DNA from: Apiotrichum sp. Y4204 | Lineage: Eukaryota > Basidiomycota > Tremellomycetes > Trichosporonales > Trichosporonaceae | Direction: 5' to 3' | NCBI GenBank assembly: GCA_025531455.1 | Contig: JAMYHL010000032.1 | Coordinates: 372,001 to 436,000, forward strand | Length of the DNA stretch: 64,000 nt | Shown here: piece by piece, positions 10,695-23,300 of the stretch | How positions within the stretch are numbered: position 1 is the stretch's first letter | How the letters are laid out: the number at the start of each line of letters is the position of its first letter | Translations under genes and position numbers: made by a program | The notes under the pieces: generated by a model | Database searches by the model: none | What the model was told of the DNA's origin: nothing | The model's input: only the letters and a program-made list of their open reading frames with translations

Positions 10695-11192
10695 AATATC
10701 ATACGCGGCTGCGGTCCTGCAGCTTGAGAGGCGCTGTCATTGTTGTATGTACTTAGGTACCTGTGCAATACTTCATCTGGTGTATCACGAGCGATTACTG
10801 ACAACTGACCTGTACTACTTTGGGTGATGGGTTTACTCACAAGTGAAGTGATCGCTGACGCGCTTCGTGATCGCTAACGACATCGATTGCATGACGAACA
10901 CATCGTACAGATACACAAGATCCATTTATCAACAGCCGAACAGCACTCGTGCACATCGGTGTTCTGTTGTCCTTCTCATGACCACCATCTGGCTTCCGCG
11001 CTCGTTCTCACGTCTACAATCATACTACTTCTAATCATGACTTCATACCGACCATTTGTGTCCTCGACGCCGCATCACCAGTGTTTTACATACCTGTGCT
11101 ATCTTTCCTAGTATTTCCGTTGTTTTCCGCTTCTCCCTCTTGCTTCTTTCATCAGAACCAGGACAACAAACAAAAACGTAAACCACAAGAAA
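10695..11192. other. Convergent intergenic region
   Basis: 3' flanks of TAF12 (+) and the next minus-strand gene. Lower GC than the surrounding genes. No gene recognised. Confidence 0.5.
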
Positions 11193-12530
11193 TCACGCGG
11201 CGGCAAGCCGCCGCGGCCGATGCCGCGTGAACCATGCTCTAGCCCTGGCGAGCATCGGGACGCGGGGCTCGGGGCTGGGGTTCGGTCTCGCGCTCTCGCG
11301 GGCGAAGCGCGCGCCGACCACCGGTTCCTTGCACCGCACGCGGTGGAGGGGCTCGCCGAGCGCAAGCGCGTCCATGACGCCATCCGTGGGCGTCGGCGGC
11401 GGTGGAGCAGCACGACGGGGGAACATGCTGCGCGTGCTGAACGTACTAGTCGTCGCGATCGTCGAGCAGCCCGTGAACATCAGCGCTTGTTCTCCGTCGG
11501 GTTCCCGCCGCTGCATGCTGAGCGTGTACCTGTCGTCACGGACTGGGCGGGTGGTGCGCACCGAGCGGCGGACCCACGCGGGCGCGTGCTCCTCCGTGAT
11601 GGTGAGATAGGTCGCGTGCGGGGCGAAGCGGACGGTTCGGGCGGGGATCTCGGTGTGTGTCGGGAGTGGGAGGCTGGACGGTGAGGGCGCGTGTGGATGT
11701 ACCTCAGCCTGAACCCCGCCCGTGGACTTGAGCGCGGACTTTGGGAGATAGGTCTGCGGCGTGCATTCACGCTGCTGCCGCCCGGGGATACGACAGCGGG
11801 ACTCGGGTCCGAACTCAGGCTCAATGGTTGCGAGGAGGGGACGGAAGACGGTAGGCGGCGACTCAACGGAGGTGAGCGAGACGTCGGACGCGACGGACAC
11901 TACAGATACGACCGAGACACACGGCTCGAGCTCTGGGCCAAGGAGGGCGCGCCGCCCGGGGTTGTAGATAGGGAGAAGGTTGTCGTGCACTACGGGCGCG
12001 TGGTCGTGCTCATGTGTGAGGTAGGGGTCGGTACTCGGCTCGGCGCGTGCGGGTTGCGTGTACTTTACGAGTGCGAGGGCGTCTACGTCTGCGTCTGAAG
12101 GGGGCGCGTGCCGGTCCTCAGTCTCTGACTCCAGCTCGCTCTCGCCGCTCTCGAGCGAGCTCAGCGAACCGAGTGACATGGTCTCGGCACTGGCGCTCGA
12201 GGCAGGGAAGCGGGGGACGCGGGGGACCAGGCCGCCAGACAGGGCCGCGACGATCGAGTGGAACGGGTGGAATGGGTGAAATGGGTGCAGCGAGTGCAGC
12301 GAGGACACGGAGGTAATGGAGCCGAGTGACGCAGAGGTGGCCGACGCGACGCGGGGTGCCCTCTCGGTGCTCTCGGCGCTCTCGGTGCTATCGGCGCTGA
12401 TGGCGGGTTCGAGCTCAATGGACGTGTTTTCGCGCAGCTTGCGGGTTACGCGGACACGCCCAAATCTGGCGCCGGGGTGTTCCGGGAACTCGCGCGGCGT
12501 GGCGAGGCTGATGGCGAGGACGGGGAGCAT
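11193..12530 (-). CDS. Hypothetical disordered protein with RTVRF motif
   Basis: Single open frame of 445 residues from the ATG at 12530 (context CCAACCATG). The N-terminus is MLPVLAISLATPREFPEHPG. I do not recognise a family. It is rich in Ser, Glu, Pro and Val, with a LHPFHPFHPFHS tripeptide repeat near residues 81-92 and repeated TES/SES units. A conserved-looking patch, PKSALKS (262-268) followed by RTVRFAPHATYL (298-309), fits the [RK]x(0,1)[VI]x[FW] consensus for protein phosphatase 1 docking. The C-terminus is basic (RAWFTRHRPRRLAAA). No signal peptide or membrane segment is evident. The absence of stops over 1.3 kb and the biased composition suggest a real gene, but no homology backs it. 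Confidence 0.5.
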   Translation of the reverse strand: MLPVLAISLATPREFPEHPGARFGRVRVTRKLRENTSIELEPAISADSTESAESTERAPRVASATSASLGSITSVSSLHSLHPFHPFHPFHSIVAALSGGLVPRVPRFPASSASAETMSLGSLSSLESGESELESETEDRHAPPSDADVDALALVKYTQPARAEPSTDPYLTHEHDHAPVVHDNLLPIYNPGRRALLGPELEPCVSVVSVVSVASDVSLTSVESPPTVFRPLLATIEPEFGPESRCRIPGRQQRECTPQTYLPKSALKSTGGVQAEVHPHAPSPSSLPLPTHTEIPARTVRFAPHATYLTITEEHAPAWVRRSVRTTRPVRDDRYTLSMQRREPDGEQALMFTGCSTIATTSTFSTRSMFPRRAAPPPPTPTDGVMDALALGEPLHRVRCKEPVVGARFARESARPNPSPEPRVPMLARARAWFTRHRPRRLAAA

Positions 12531-13967
12531 GGTTGGCGAGTTCTGTAGACTCAGTGGCGGGAGAGCGCGAGAGCGCGAGAGCAAGCTGGGGTGACGGCGG
12601 GGGTACGCGTACCTCGTCGGCTTACCGCCGTGCGGGACTTGGAGGGTTGGAGGATGATCTGCGGTGGTGTCGTGTGAGTGCCGAACGCGTCTTGAGGACT
12701 TGGGACACAATCAGACCCAACGCGGACGTTCTGCGATCTGCGTGCGTGCTCGCCGTGTATATCGAGAGACGCACTAAAGGCGCTGGACTCTGGACTGTGG
12801 CAAGCAGACCAGCTGCACTGCATAGCGGGGAAAGAGAAGAGGAAAGAAGTAGAACGCTGCTGACGCCTGCACAACATTGCGGTGCGATCTGCCAAGATGG
12901 AGCTCCAGCCCCAGCCAGGAAAATACCGCAGGGCATTCGAGAAGCGCTGCTGCAGCGGATTCGGAAACCGCCATCGCTCCAAAGATCCAGAGGCTAGAGG
13001 TGCAGGTGGGAAAGAATCCCGACTGGCCCCGTATGCGTCGCGCAACCCGAATCGTACCCGGTGCGAACCGAGGCCAGCTGGAATCGTGCGGGGCGCGCGG
13101 GCTTGGCGTCTCGATTGTTTCGCGGGGTGGCCAGAAGAACAAGAGGAGAAGAAAGTGTTGCATTCCTTCGTCGGTGGCCCCATTTCCGCCAGCTGTTGGG
13201 GCCGTCGGCCTTTTATTCACCTGTTCTGTTCCCCACAGAAGCTCATCGCCCCAGACGGTGACCTCAGCCCTGCGTGCACGGCCCGCTTTATACTCGACGT
13301 TGAAACAATGAGCCACATTAATGCCGACCGGGTGACGCATCCTGCGGCACTGGATGGCGGCCATATAGCGGCGAAGGTCCATCTAGTCATGGCAGCTGGC
13401 GTATGGTTTGAGGTCAGTTGTGACGGTGGTCAGGCAGTTAGCTGTGCATCGTGTATCAGTTGCATATATCTCCCAACTGCGTGCCATAAGGTGTTGTCAT
13501 TCCCATCTCGTTAAACTTCGTAGCAAGGGGTGGTAAGGAGGCTTTCAAGAATGGTGCGTGGCGGAATGAAAAAGCAGAGTGGAAGAAGAGCAAAGGCAAA
13601 AGGAAGCGAGGAAGGGGAAGACATGAAAGGGTGTGTGTGGGGATGTGGGTGTGGGATTGGGTGTGAAGTAGAGATAGGAGAACGGCGATAGTCCGTGATG
13701 TTATTGATGTCCATATCTTGCTGATGGGTCTCAGATGCCACTGCGGGTGATACTGATCCTTGTCCATTCGTGGATTTCTTCACACATTCCCGGCTCTATA
13801 GCTGCCAGGCAAGTGAGGGCATGTGAGAAACCGAGAGCATACGTTACTCGAGGCGGACCATTAAGGGTGTAATGAACAAAGGTGGAGAAAATGGTCGGTC
13901 AGCCAAGAAGGCGAGGGCGAGGTTGTAAAAACCGATTACGAAGAGGAAGGGTGGCCCGACAAGCTGC
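12531..13967. other. Intergenic region without a recognised gene
   Basis: Several open frames of 100-210 codons overlap on both strands here, but none shows a domain, a convincing start or splice signals. Their composition looks like GC-driven shadow frames. Contains the promoter of the 11193-12530 gene and the 3' flank of the Zn2Cys6 gene. Confidence 0.4.
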
Positions 13968-16848
13968 TTAGCCGAGAAGACGACGCCAGAGTTCGCGGTC
14001 GGGTTCGGCACCGACAATGTCGCGCAGACCAATCTCGACAACCGCATTCGTCTCTACCATCTCCAGGAGGAGAGACGGTGGCAGGACACGCGACAGGCTG
14101 GGACGTCTGCCACCGGATGACGGTCGACCAGAGGAGTCACCGTACACGGACGAACCTGTGTGGCGAGGTACCGACTCGAAAGGAGCAGCAGCAGCGAGGC
14201 CATCGGCAACACTGCGCAACACACCTTGGACATGGGCCACAGAGATAAGAGGGCCATGGATCGTCGCTGTCATGCCGACAAGATGCGCGATTGCAAGGCC
14301 GAACATGGGCCTGAGGATGGGGAACGAGTACTGCAGGGTACGCGCAATGTCCGGCGAGCCTAGCGCCTGGAGGACCGCGAACGCTGCGTCTCGACCGCGC
14401 TCAAGCTGCTGACAGCCTTCATGAGTTGCCTGCAGTGCCTTCCAAATGCGATCGTTGGATGCAAACACTGGGGAAGCAGCGTAGAGGATCGCGTAATTGA
14501 AGTGCAGCGATAGAACAGGCTCGTGGCGTGCACCACATCCGCCTGCCCAAGCCTCGAGTTTGCTGGCGTACCTGCGCCAGATCTCCCGCGTTAGGCTGCG
14601 GTCCCGGTCTGTGATAGCGTCGCCCGTAGAAGGACCCGAGCCTGGGCGGGAGTGGTCACCATCCGATCCTCTCCGGTCAGCAGGCGACGTAGGTCGGTCG
14701 CCATAGCGACCAGAGCGCTGTACGTTCTGAACTGCCGAGTCAGTCGCGACGCTCTTTGTATATATCTCAACTCACTCTCGAGAAGAATCTCAGAAAACTC
14801 CAACCATGCAAGCAGCTTGATGTCACGGTCATGCGTGGTCGGGTCCGTTTGAGCAGGTGCCGAGGTAACAAGCTCGCGCCAGCGCTGGGCCACCGGCTCA
14901 TGCACAATCGGTGTGGAAAAGTCCGGGAGGTGCAGCATGTGATCCGCCAGCACAACATAGATCCACTCGCGCCACTCTTCGTGGCTCTTCCGCATACTGT
15001 ACGGGCGGTCTAGCTGGAGATCGCGGGCAACGCCAGTCGCGAGACATCCAAGAGCAGGGTCACTGGTCCAAGTCGCAAACACTCCAAGTGCCAGCACCTC
15101 GTCACGGGTCCATGGCAGACGGGCAGTGAGAAGTCGTGATACCTCTGCGAGCACCGCCTCGGCCGCCATGTCAGCGTCGCGGCGGCTCGCTTCGCTTCTC
15201 TCGAGTGAAGCCCGGCGTCCGAGACAGCTGAGTACCAGACCAGGGAGACCGGCAATAGGGGAGATTCCAGGCAACCAGGGAGTCAGAGGCCAAGCGCCAA
15301 CGCGATAGCTCTCCCAGATCTGGTCGGGCACATCCTTACCACCCATGCGAGGCGGGGACGTGATGGTGATGGCTAGCGGACCAGCACTGCTGCCACCACC
15401 AATCTGTGCCGCGAGGGCCTCCTGGGCTCGCAAGATTGATCCAAGAGTTGCCTGTATCCCGGATACAGCTGCAGGGAGAGTCGAGACGGACCGGAAGGCA
15501 GTTTCGAGGCTACGCAGCCGCCCATCAATGCGTGCGTCCATAACCGGGCCCGGTCCGGGTACAGGCCCCGGTCCCGGTCCCGGTCCAGCAGAGAGAGGGC
15601 CCATGTTTCCTCCAGGTGTCGCTGAATACGGGCCGCCAGGGGGAGGGGGGCCATAATATTGCCCAGGCCCACCAGGGGGTGCAGGCAGGGGAGGCGAGTT
15701 GGGTCCGATAGGAGATGGATAAGGAGCACCAGCCATGGTTGGCATGGAACCTGCGGGTGGCGGCGGCATGGGCTCACGCACTCGCGGTGCGTAATCAGAT
15801 ATTAATGCAGGCCTCGATGTGATCGGCGGTGCTGCCTGCGCTGTGGCCGGGTAGAATGAAGGTCCTCCTGCGCCTGGCGTTCCGCCACGTCCTGGTGGAA
15901 GAGCACCAGAGTAGAATGGCGACCCGCGAGACGGTAACGTCGAGATCGACTTTGGACGTGCGCGGGACTCGAAGACGCAGGGGACGCCGGCCTGCCGGCA
16001 ACCTCGACAAGGTTCTTTGCCTGGTCCGTCGCACTTCATCCTGGAACAAGTGTCAGCTTCCCGATTAGGATGGTAGCCGTATCGGATGCAATACAACATC
16101 AACACCACTAACGACTGCTAGCAGTATAGCGGCAGTTGCTTCAATTCATCCATAGCACGCCACACTCACTTCTGCCGGCGGCAACGCATGCACGCCATCA
16201 TACTCCGCGGTTGCCTGTTGGTGACATCGCGGGTGAAGACCAAGTCGGGACCAGTGTTTGTCGTCGACGACTCGCTTGGACGGTCTCGTTCGTCACCGCC
16301 GCGACCGCGCTCTGGGCTGGTCGATGCGGATTTAACCACCTTCACGTGTGGATTGTCGATGGAATGGCGGGTCATATGTCCTGGAGGCCAATGAGGCGCC
16401 CATGATCCGGGAGGCGGCTGCTGCTTTTGAGACGAGGACGCAGCAGTACCTGCAGCGCTGAACGATTGGTATCCTCGATCGCCGCTAGAGCTAGGCGGGG
16501 CTGAAGATTGTCCAGGCTGCAGCAATGGCAGGGGATGCAGTGGTGGGAGCGTAGGACGTGATGGTGATGATGTGCGGATGATGCGAGGCGAGGTTGCGTT
16601 TGCCTCTGCGCCGTTATTGCTACGCATCACTCGTCCGCCAGCCGATTCGGGCGATCGAGAGCGCGAAGTCGACTGTCGTAATCTCTTGGCCGGAGGATGT
16701 GACTCTGTTGGAAAGTTAGGTTTGAGAAACAGCACACTAGCGTTCCTGCTGGCCGGTTGCCGCACACAAGGTCCCGAGGCCCGGCCAGGTACGACCGCAA
16801 CGTACCTTGAGTGACTGGTCCGAGAGGGCTGTCGGCTCTCCTCCTCAT
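13968..16848 (-). CDS. Zn2Cys6 fungal transcription factor
   Basis: Binuclear zinc-cluster regulator acting in the nucleus. Exons 16848-16806, 16704-16170, 16040-14660 and 14582-13968 give 857 residues. The cluster is assembled across the second intron (16169-16041): CMRCRRQK joins MKCDGPGKEPCRGCRQAGVPC, with cysteines at 186, 189, 196, 204, 207 and 214, a canonical C-x2-C-x6-C-x7-C-x2-C-x6-C. Upstream is a Ser/Arg-rich region; downstream a Pro/Gly-rich linker with a GPGPGPGP repeat, then an all-helical middle-homology-like region (GLPGLVLSCLGRRASLE, DEVLALGVFATW, CLATGVARDLQLDRPY, EEWREWIYVVLADHM). The last junction is uncertain: frame changes near 14660-14583, and my choice (GTGACC donor, GGGAG acceptor just after CCTAAC) keeps phase but uses an unusual acceptor. 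No target pathway can be read. Confidence 0.82.
15546..15591 (-). repeat. GGNCCN tandem hexamer coding Gly-Pro repeats
   Basis: Imperfect repeats of CCGGTC/CCCGGT on the + strand encode the GPGPGPGPVPGPGP run of the zinc-cluster protein on the minus strand. Confidence 0.8.
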
Positions 16849-19500
16849 CTTGAATGGCAGGGTGTCTTGAGAACGAATGATGAAAGAGTGGAGGAAAGTG
16901 AATGAATGTGCTGGACCAGACGACACCGCAGCGCTGCTTGTAATTTTGTTTGCAGTGGGCAAGCAAAAGGGTTGGCGAGTAGCCGTGCTGTACTGTCGCA
17001 CGGGCCCTTAGGGTGTAGAGAGGAGGGGACAGAGATGGTAAGAATGCGCGCTGATGTTTGTGTGCCCCCCGCAATGTCCGTGTTTGTGTGTTTGGGGCGA
17101 TGTGTTGGGATGAGAGGGACGAGTAGGCGATTGCAACGCCGGCTAGGTGGGTAAAGCGATGAGATAAAGAGGAGAATGGGAGGGTGTGTTTGTGATGTTC
17201 TTGTGGGCAGCCAGTCCCAAGAGAGTTGTATCTAAGGAATGGAACAAACGGCGTGGTCGATTGCCACCAGACGCCAGATACGATCCGGTGATGATGGCGC
17301 AGGCAGGTTTGTCCTCAGAGTTTGAGGGCACAATGACAATACCTGAGAATGGCAGTCGGCATAATCATGGAATGTGCACAGAAGGTGTATTGTGTGCTCG
17401 GACTCGTTGACAAACAGAGTATGGATGCCGGGCAGGGGAAGAGAGAGAGGATGTGGGGGAAATCGTGGTGTGGGGGGGCCTGTTAGGACGATGTCCGTAT
17501 TGTTGAATGGTCGCGAGCACGAAACGGAGATTCCAGAAGAAAAGAATGGGATCTAAGATAGGGGAACTCAAAAGTGATAGACGTTGCAAGGACAGGCGTC
17601 AAACAGCACGGCGAGCTGTGTGGGTCGTGGACAATCGTCAAGGGCAAAGGGGTGCGCGCGTCTGTCGTTGTGTGTGTGGAGTTGTCGGGTTGGCTTACGC
17701 CAGAGATGCAAAGACAGTGCCAATGATGTCGGTGGTGGTGGGAGCGATGGAACGGAAATGTTCGAGTGGATCCGGTCCCGCGACAACTCGGTGCTTGTCC
17801 CGCAGATCTTTTCTTTTTGGTAACCAATTGCCCAGCGTCTGGACCAGCTCAGGACACGGGTTGGTCCTGCAGGTCGGTAGTACTCTTCTCCTGCAGGTCA
17901 CGAGCACTGGTTCAGTGTGCAGCTCAGGAGGCGGCACGAGTGAGACAATGGCGGCCGCGGGCGGCGGTGGCGCGCGAGGAGCGGCGTAGGTGGTTGTAGA
18001 TATGGGGGTGGTGGGGAGGACCGCGGAGGAGTGGGGCAGTCGATGGCAGTCGGTGCGAACGAATTTGCCCTGTCTCACATGCAGCAGACGCCTTGGGCGT
18101 ATCCGGATGTCTTGAGTGTGGCTTGTTTCAGCCCTGGTCCGTTCGTGCAAGTGTCGTTGCGGTGTTTCCGAAGCAGATTCGGGGTGTGCGTGCGGGTCTT
18201 GGATGGTCTTGGGCTGCGAATGCAGTCGGAGGGGTCGTGTTTGTTGCCAAAGCGCGTGTTGGGTCTTCTTCCTTTTTTTGGTTGTGGTTGGTTGTGTTTT
18301 AGTTTCGTGTAGGCCGGTTGCTACTGTCGTGGGGAGGATTCGTTAAAATGAGCCAGTCGTAGTGTTGAGAGAATAAGGACGCGAATGAGAAGAGACAATA
18401 ACGGCCGTCGACGTCAACGTCGAGGATAGCGTAGCGGGAAAGGGCGAGGGGCGAGGGAGGGAGAAGGGGTCGGGAAGGCTCGCGAGGGGGGAGGAACGAG
18501 CGGGTGAAGAGAGATGGGGAGGAGGGAGTAATGGAGAGGAGTGAGGAGGAGAGGGGGAGGTGATGCACTTGCACAAAGGTAGATCGGTGTCGATGGTGAT
18601 GGTGGTGTTGTGCGAGCTCCTTACTCGGTTTGCACGACTGCACTGCACTACAAGGTGTCGTCTGTTTACTACGGCACTACTCGAAGTGTTTAGCCCCGGG
18701 AAGCGGGTGGGAAGGAGGAGGGGAGATAGGGCTGGCAAGCCGCCGCGCGAGCCGAAAGGGTGGTAGGTGGGACGGGATCGCGCGTAGATGCCGACGACGA
18801 AGGGCGGCGGGGGTGTGTCGAGAGGACAACCAAGAGTAGTAAAAGCCAAGTTGCCGTTGTGTTTTTACGTGTTTGTAGCCGATTATGGTTCCGCAAGAGC
18901 CGGCAACGGACGTAAAGAGTCTCTTTCACCCACCCAGAACGAACAACAAAGGTCCAGAATGTCCAGAAGCAGCAGCTTGCTCTCCAGATGGATGCAAAGA
19001 TACCAGGACGGCAGGTCGGCAGGTGGCAGGCCGGCAGACTCTCGGCGGCGCGGAGATCCGTGTCGAGATTTGCTCACGTAGCGCGGGCTGGTCGTCCTGT
19101 TCCGTGTTCGGCTTGTCGGGAAGCGACCGGCGCGATACTAGATGTGGGAGTGGAAGTGGGAGCTGGGAGGTGACCTCGATATGAAACGTCAGCCCAAGCC
19201 GTAATCTCAACGCAAAGCCGGAACAATGTCGGCTGCCAGTTGGGCGTAAGATAAATGATGATGAGAAGAGATGAGGGGAGAGGGGATAGGTACTGTCCCA
19301 GGCCAGGGGTGACAAGATACCACAACGAGGCGACGGGCCGCGGGATGATGACAATGGAATGGAAAGAGATGGAGAAGACAGAGTAGAGAGAGAGATACTC
19401 AGCCCGGCCAGCGAGAAAAAGAGCAACCTTGTGATAAAGTAGCACCTGCAAAGACAAGTGGTAACGGTTCCAGCAAGCAAGATATGACGAGGGTACGTTG
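16849..19500. other. Long pyrimidine-rich upstream region of the Zn2Cys6 gene
   Basis: No gene recognised. The minus strand is CT-rich in several blocks (for example 18400-18570 and 17380-17560), resembling an unusually long promoter and 5' leader. Many short ATG frames occur on both strands without domains; some could act as upstream ORFs if this is transcribed. A separate non-coding transcript cannot be excluded. Confidence 0.4.
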
Positions 19501-20363
19501 TGCTCGTTTCCCCCGATCTCATCTTTCCCCCTCCCGTTGTCTGCCCTCTGAGCTCTAGCCCCTGTCCTCTTGTCCCTTCATTCGTTCATGCTTGTGCAGA
19601 TGTGCCGTACTTCTGCATCACGCTCCAGCTCCAGCGAGCTGTGATGTGCACACCGCTGGATCTCGGTGGGCCGGCGGCTTCGTGACCGGGCCCTAAGCTA
19701 GATTCCCCAAGATGACAAGGGCAGGCGGCAAGCACACCCGGGTACCCAGGCCTTGTGCAACATGAGCCGTGCAAGTCACGGCAGTTGGGCACCAGGGCAT
19801 ACGCAGTGACAGCTGGGTACACATACGTCTGTTTCTGGTGTCCTGTACTGCATACTGCTGCTGTACTGTACCTACTGCTGTCTCTTGCGAGTCGATCAAC
19901 TGAACCTCGAGCCGCGAGCCGGGTGGTGGCCGTGGTGGCGGCGGCAGCGGCGCCGCGGCATCCGGAAGCCGGAAGGTGCACGGGCAGGCTGGTTGTCTCC
20001 CCTCCCACACACCCCTCGGCTCCCTCCCCCCTCCTGCTCCCCTTCCCGTCGTGCGCGTACGTACAAAGGGACATATGGCCGTGTTCCTGCCGAGCCCCAA
20101 CGTAACGATGTTCAATCGGGAAACCCAAATCATCACAGGCCCAGGGTGGGTTTTTTGCAGGTTCACCTCTGGACAGCAGACTGCAGACCGCAGACCGCGG
20201 CAGGCGAGCAAAGGAGACCAGCACAGCGAGAAGGGGGTGCAGCAGGAGAGGTCAGAGAGGTCATGCATCTCTCCCAGAAAGAGTAAAAAGTCGAAAAATC
20301 AAGAAATCAACCAGAACCAAAAATGTCAAGACTGTCCTGTTCGTCCCGGTCATGTCCTGACGT

Positions 20364-20396
20364 ATGCTCGAGGCTCAATGCTCGATGCTCGATGCT
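20364..20396. repeat. Short tandem ATGCTCG repeat
   Basis: Imperfect tandem copies of a 7-10 base unit (ATGCTCGAGGCTCA, ATGCTCG, ATGCTCG, ATGCT). Confidence 0.7.
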
Positions 20397-23300
20397 TGTG
20401 ACCACAGAGGATCTGTTCATGTCCTTGCCGCCAGGTACCTCACACTGCCGATCAGGTGCAGCCGGCCATCCCGGATCATGGCGGCTTGATGATCGGATGA
20501 GCTGCATCAGGCATTTCTGTGTGTGGAGCGCGAGTATGTGAGGCGAGTTTATGACAGCAGTGTTACCGGGCGTGCACCCCTCGCGTGCACAATACACCGA
20601 CGCGGCCGACACAGCACTCCAAGCTACAGGCCCTGCAAGCTCTGCTGCAGTCCCTGTTCGCACGCGTTTGCAGGCCTGCAAGTCTAGTCAGGAATCACCA
20701 TGGAGAGCCACTACCTGGCATCTGGGAACCCGCATCGCGGGCTAGCTTAAAGCCTCTATACACCGATGGGGCTGGACGGCTGCGGATCAAATCACAGTTG
20801 AACTGCACCATGTTGCTCGGAATCTACATGCAGTCTATACAGTACATGGCAGTGTATCCCGCAAATGATTTGGGTACAGCGCAGTGTCCTGACAGGTGGC
20901 CGAGATCGGAGACGATGGCTGGCCTTGGCAGGTTCCTTCTCCGCTCCACAAGCACAAGCCGTTCTTTGCACTTTGGCATATTGGATTAGCTCTGGAACAA
21001 AGCCGAGTACGCCATCTCGAGCAGAGCGCAGACGATTACTCTGATCTCTGCATGCAAGTGACGAGGGGAAGCGCAATGTTCGTATGCTGTGGCGCTCGGC
21101 AATGGCAGGGACCCAGAGTCTTTTTGGCCGGGGGTCTCAAGCGGGAAAGGAGGATGCGGGATAGCGTGGAAGATGAGCTTGTTCTACTTGTTCGTTCCGG
21201 TAACGCGCTCGCTGAGCCTAACGTTATTTGTGGTTTGGGGACCAGCCTGTCCTGCCTGGACGCTGCCTGAACGATGCTGCTTGCAACGACCGTCGGCACA
21301 TGCAGAGGGCACGCAGAGCACACATAACAGCATATCTCTCGCGATCTCTCGTCCTTGTCATGTCCATCCGTTCCACATGATCCAGACTGATCGAGTGCGA
21401 GAGAGAGAGTTGCGCACTGCGTGCTACGCGACTGCCGTTACTTGCAAAGTCTGGGCCAGGGCAGATCATTGCTGATATCCGCGAGATATCCCCACGGTTG
21501 CGGTGCTGGGGATCGACTGTTTTGTGGTACTTTGACTCGCCGTGAGAACGTTGCCCAGCATGCCCCGTCTGCCCAACAGCCGTCTAGTTCGGTCCAGAAT
21601 GCCTCTCGCGCCTCTCGGCAACAGAAGGTGCAGAACAAACCCCAAACATGCCTCATTAGTGCCGCATAAACCCTGGCAACTCGTGTGTGGGACGGTGGGG
21701 CCTGCTGAACCCACAGTCACAGGCCACAGGGTGCAACAGCAGGATCGAGAGCCGGGAGGGACTACACATTCCAGCGACGGCCTGCTACTGCGCTACGGAC
21801 CCCCGAAGATGTGCCCTGCAGGTATGGAACGGGAATTCTAAGGTCGTGGGCGATTACGGTACTGATAGTAGCAGCCTGTAACGGTCGGGCCGACTGGGCC
21901 CGGCCACTGGCAACAAAGTTGGCCGAGGATTGAGGGATCAAGGGCGGTCTTGACTTTGCGTGGCGGGGGCATGTAGCCGCAAGCTACTTGAAAGAACAAA
22001 GGCAGGTGTGGATTGTGGATATATGGGAAGCCTGCCACATGCTGCTCGCGCTGCCCGTGCTGCTTACTGCATATCCTCACCACGCCCCGGCGCTGCAGTA
22101 CGACTTCCCGATCTCGCCCAGCCGGCCAGTCTTGCTTAGGGTTCTCGCATCCCTGGGTGTTAGGGCCCAAAAAATCCTCTTCCGAAAACTATGACTCATG
22201 AGAGCCTGTTGCCCAGAGGGAGGAATTGCAGGGAGAGAGTGCAGGGAGGAGTGTAACACCAGGAAAGCATACGAAGTGGCCGATGGCGGAGTTCTGCACC
22301 GAACCGATGATGGGCAGAGTGGGCCAGGCGAGGGAGGGAACGAGTGTCGTGTTGGGTGCGTCGTCGGCTGTGGGGTCGCTGTCTGCCATATGCCACATTG
22401 GAACAAACGCACGGAAACTGCAGGTCGGTCCCTCCGGGCCGGGCTCCGCACTTCTGGGCTCCATATCTCGCAGTTAGCCGCAACTTGCCGCAGCGCGCAG
22501 GTCGTGAACCACTCTGCGCTCCTGAGAAGTCGTGAATCGTGGACCATGCGGTGGCAGCGAGGCACAGCCGCACACGACGTGTGACAGAGCTCGGAACTCG
22601 CGAGCTCGATCGACGTCGATGTACAGCCAGTACATGGCGATGGAGGGTGGCCGCCACGTCGATGCCCGCGGGCCTGCGATGCGCGCTGCGGCCTGTGGTC
22701 GCCTTGTCACCTGTCTGGAGCTAGGATGTGGTTGCGGAATGGCGGAGTGGGGACGAAGGGTCGACACCCCACGGAAGGCTCCCCACTTCGGCTCAAGCAC
22801 CCAGCTTTCAACTGCCTAGAGGGCTGCACATGTGCTTAGTTGCTTCCCTGCGCTCCCTGCGAGACAGATCGGAGACCCAGATCGGGGCCGACGGTCGACT
22901 CCCAGCTGAGGACCGAGCGTCGGTGTCTCATATTAGAACCCTTTGCCCAACCAACAGAAGCGACATCTGGAGAGCTGTGTGTCTACAGTATTATAATTAT
23001 TGAAACAGTGACGAGGTGCGGCAGGCTTGCATTCTCGATGTTCTCGGCAGTCGGGGGGTACGACGCACCACCTGTGATCGGGCCCGGGCCACGGAGCTAC
23101 ACACCGTCTTGGAGCCCACTATCCCGACTCCCTACTCCCTACTCACGGTCTGTGACGGCAAGTCTGACCCAGAACCGAGGTTTCCGCACATCCCTCCGAC
23201 GGCTAGTATCCCCGTCCGACAGGCTAAACACGGGGTGGCGCTCGGGCGGCTCGGTAGCAAACAGAAAACGGCATCGGCCGAGCCGCTCAATTGAACCTCC

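Noticed and set aside
12551..13514. Overlapping 200-codon frames on both strands
   Set aside because: No domain, splice pattern or codon bias favouring either strand.
22730..22800. tRNA A-box-like TGGCGGAGTGG
   Set aside because: No matching B box or cloverleaf stems follow.
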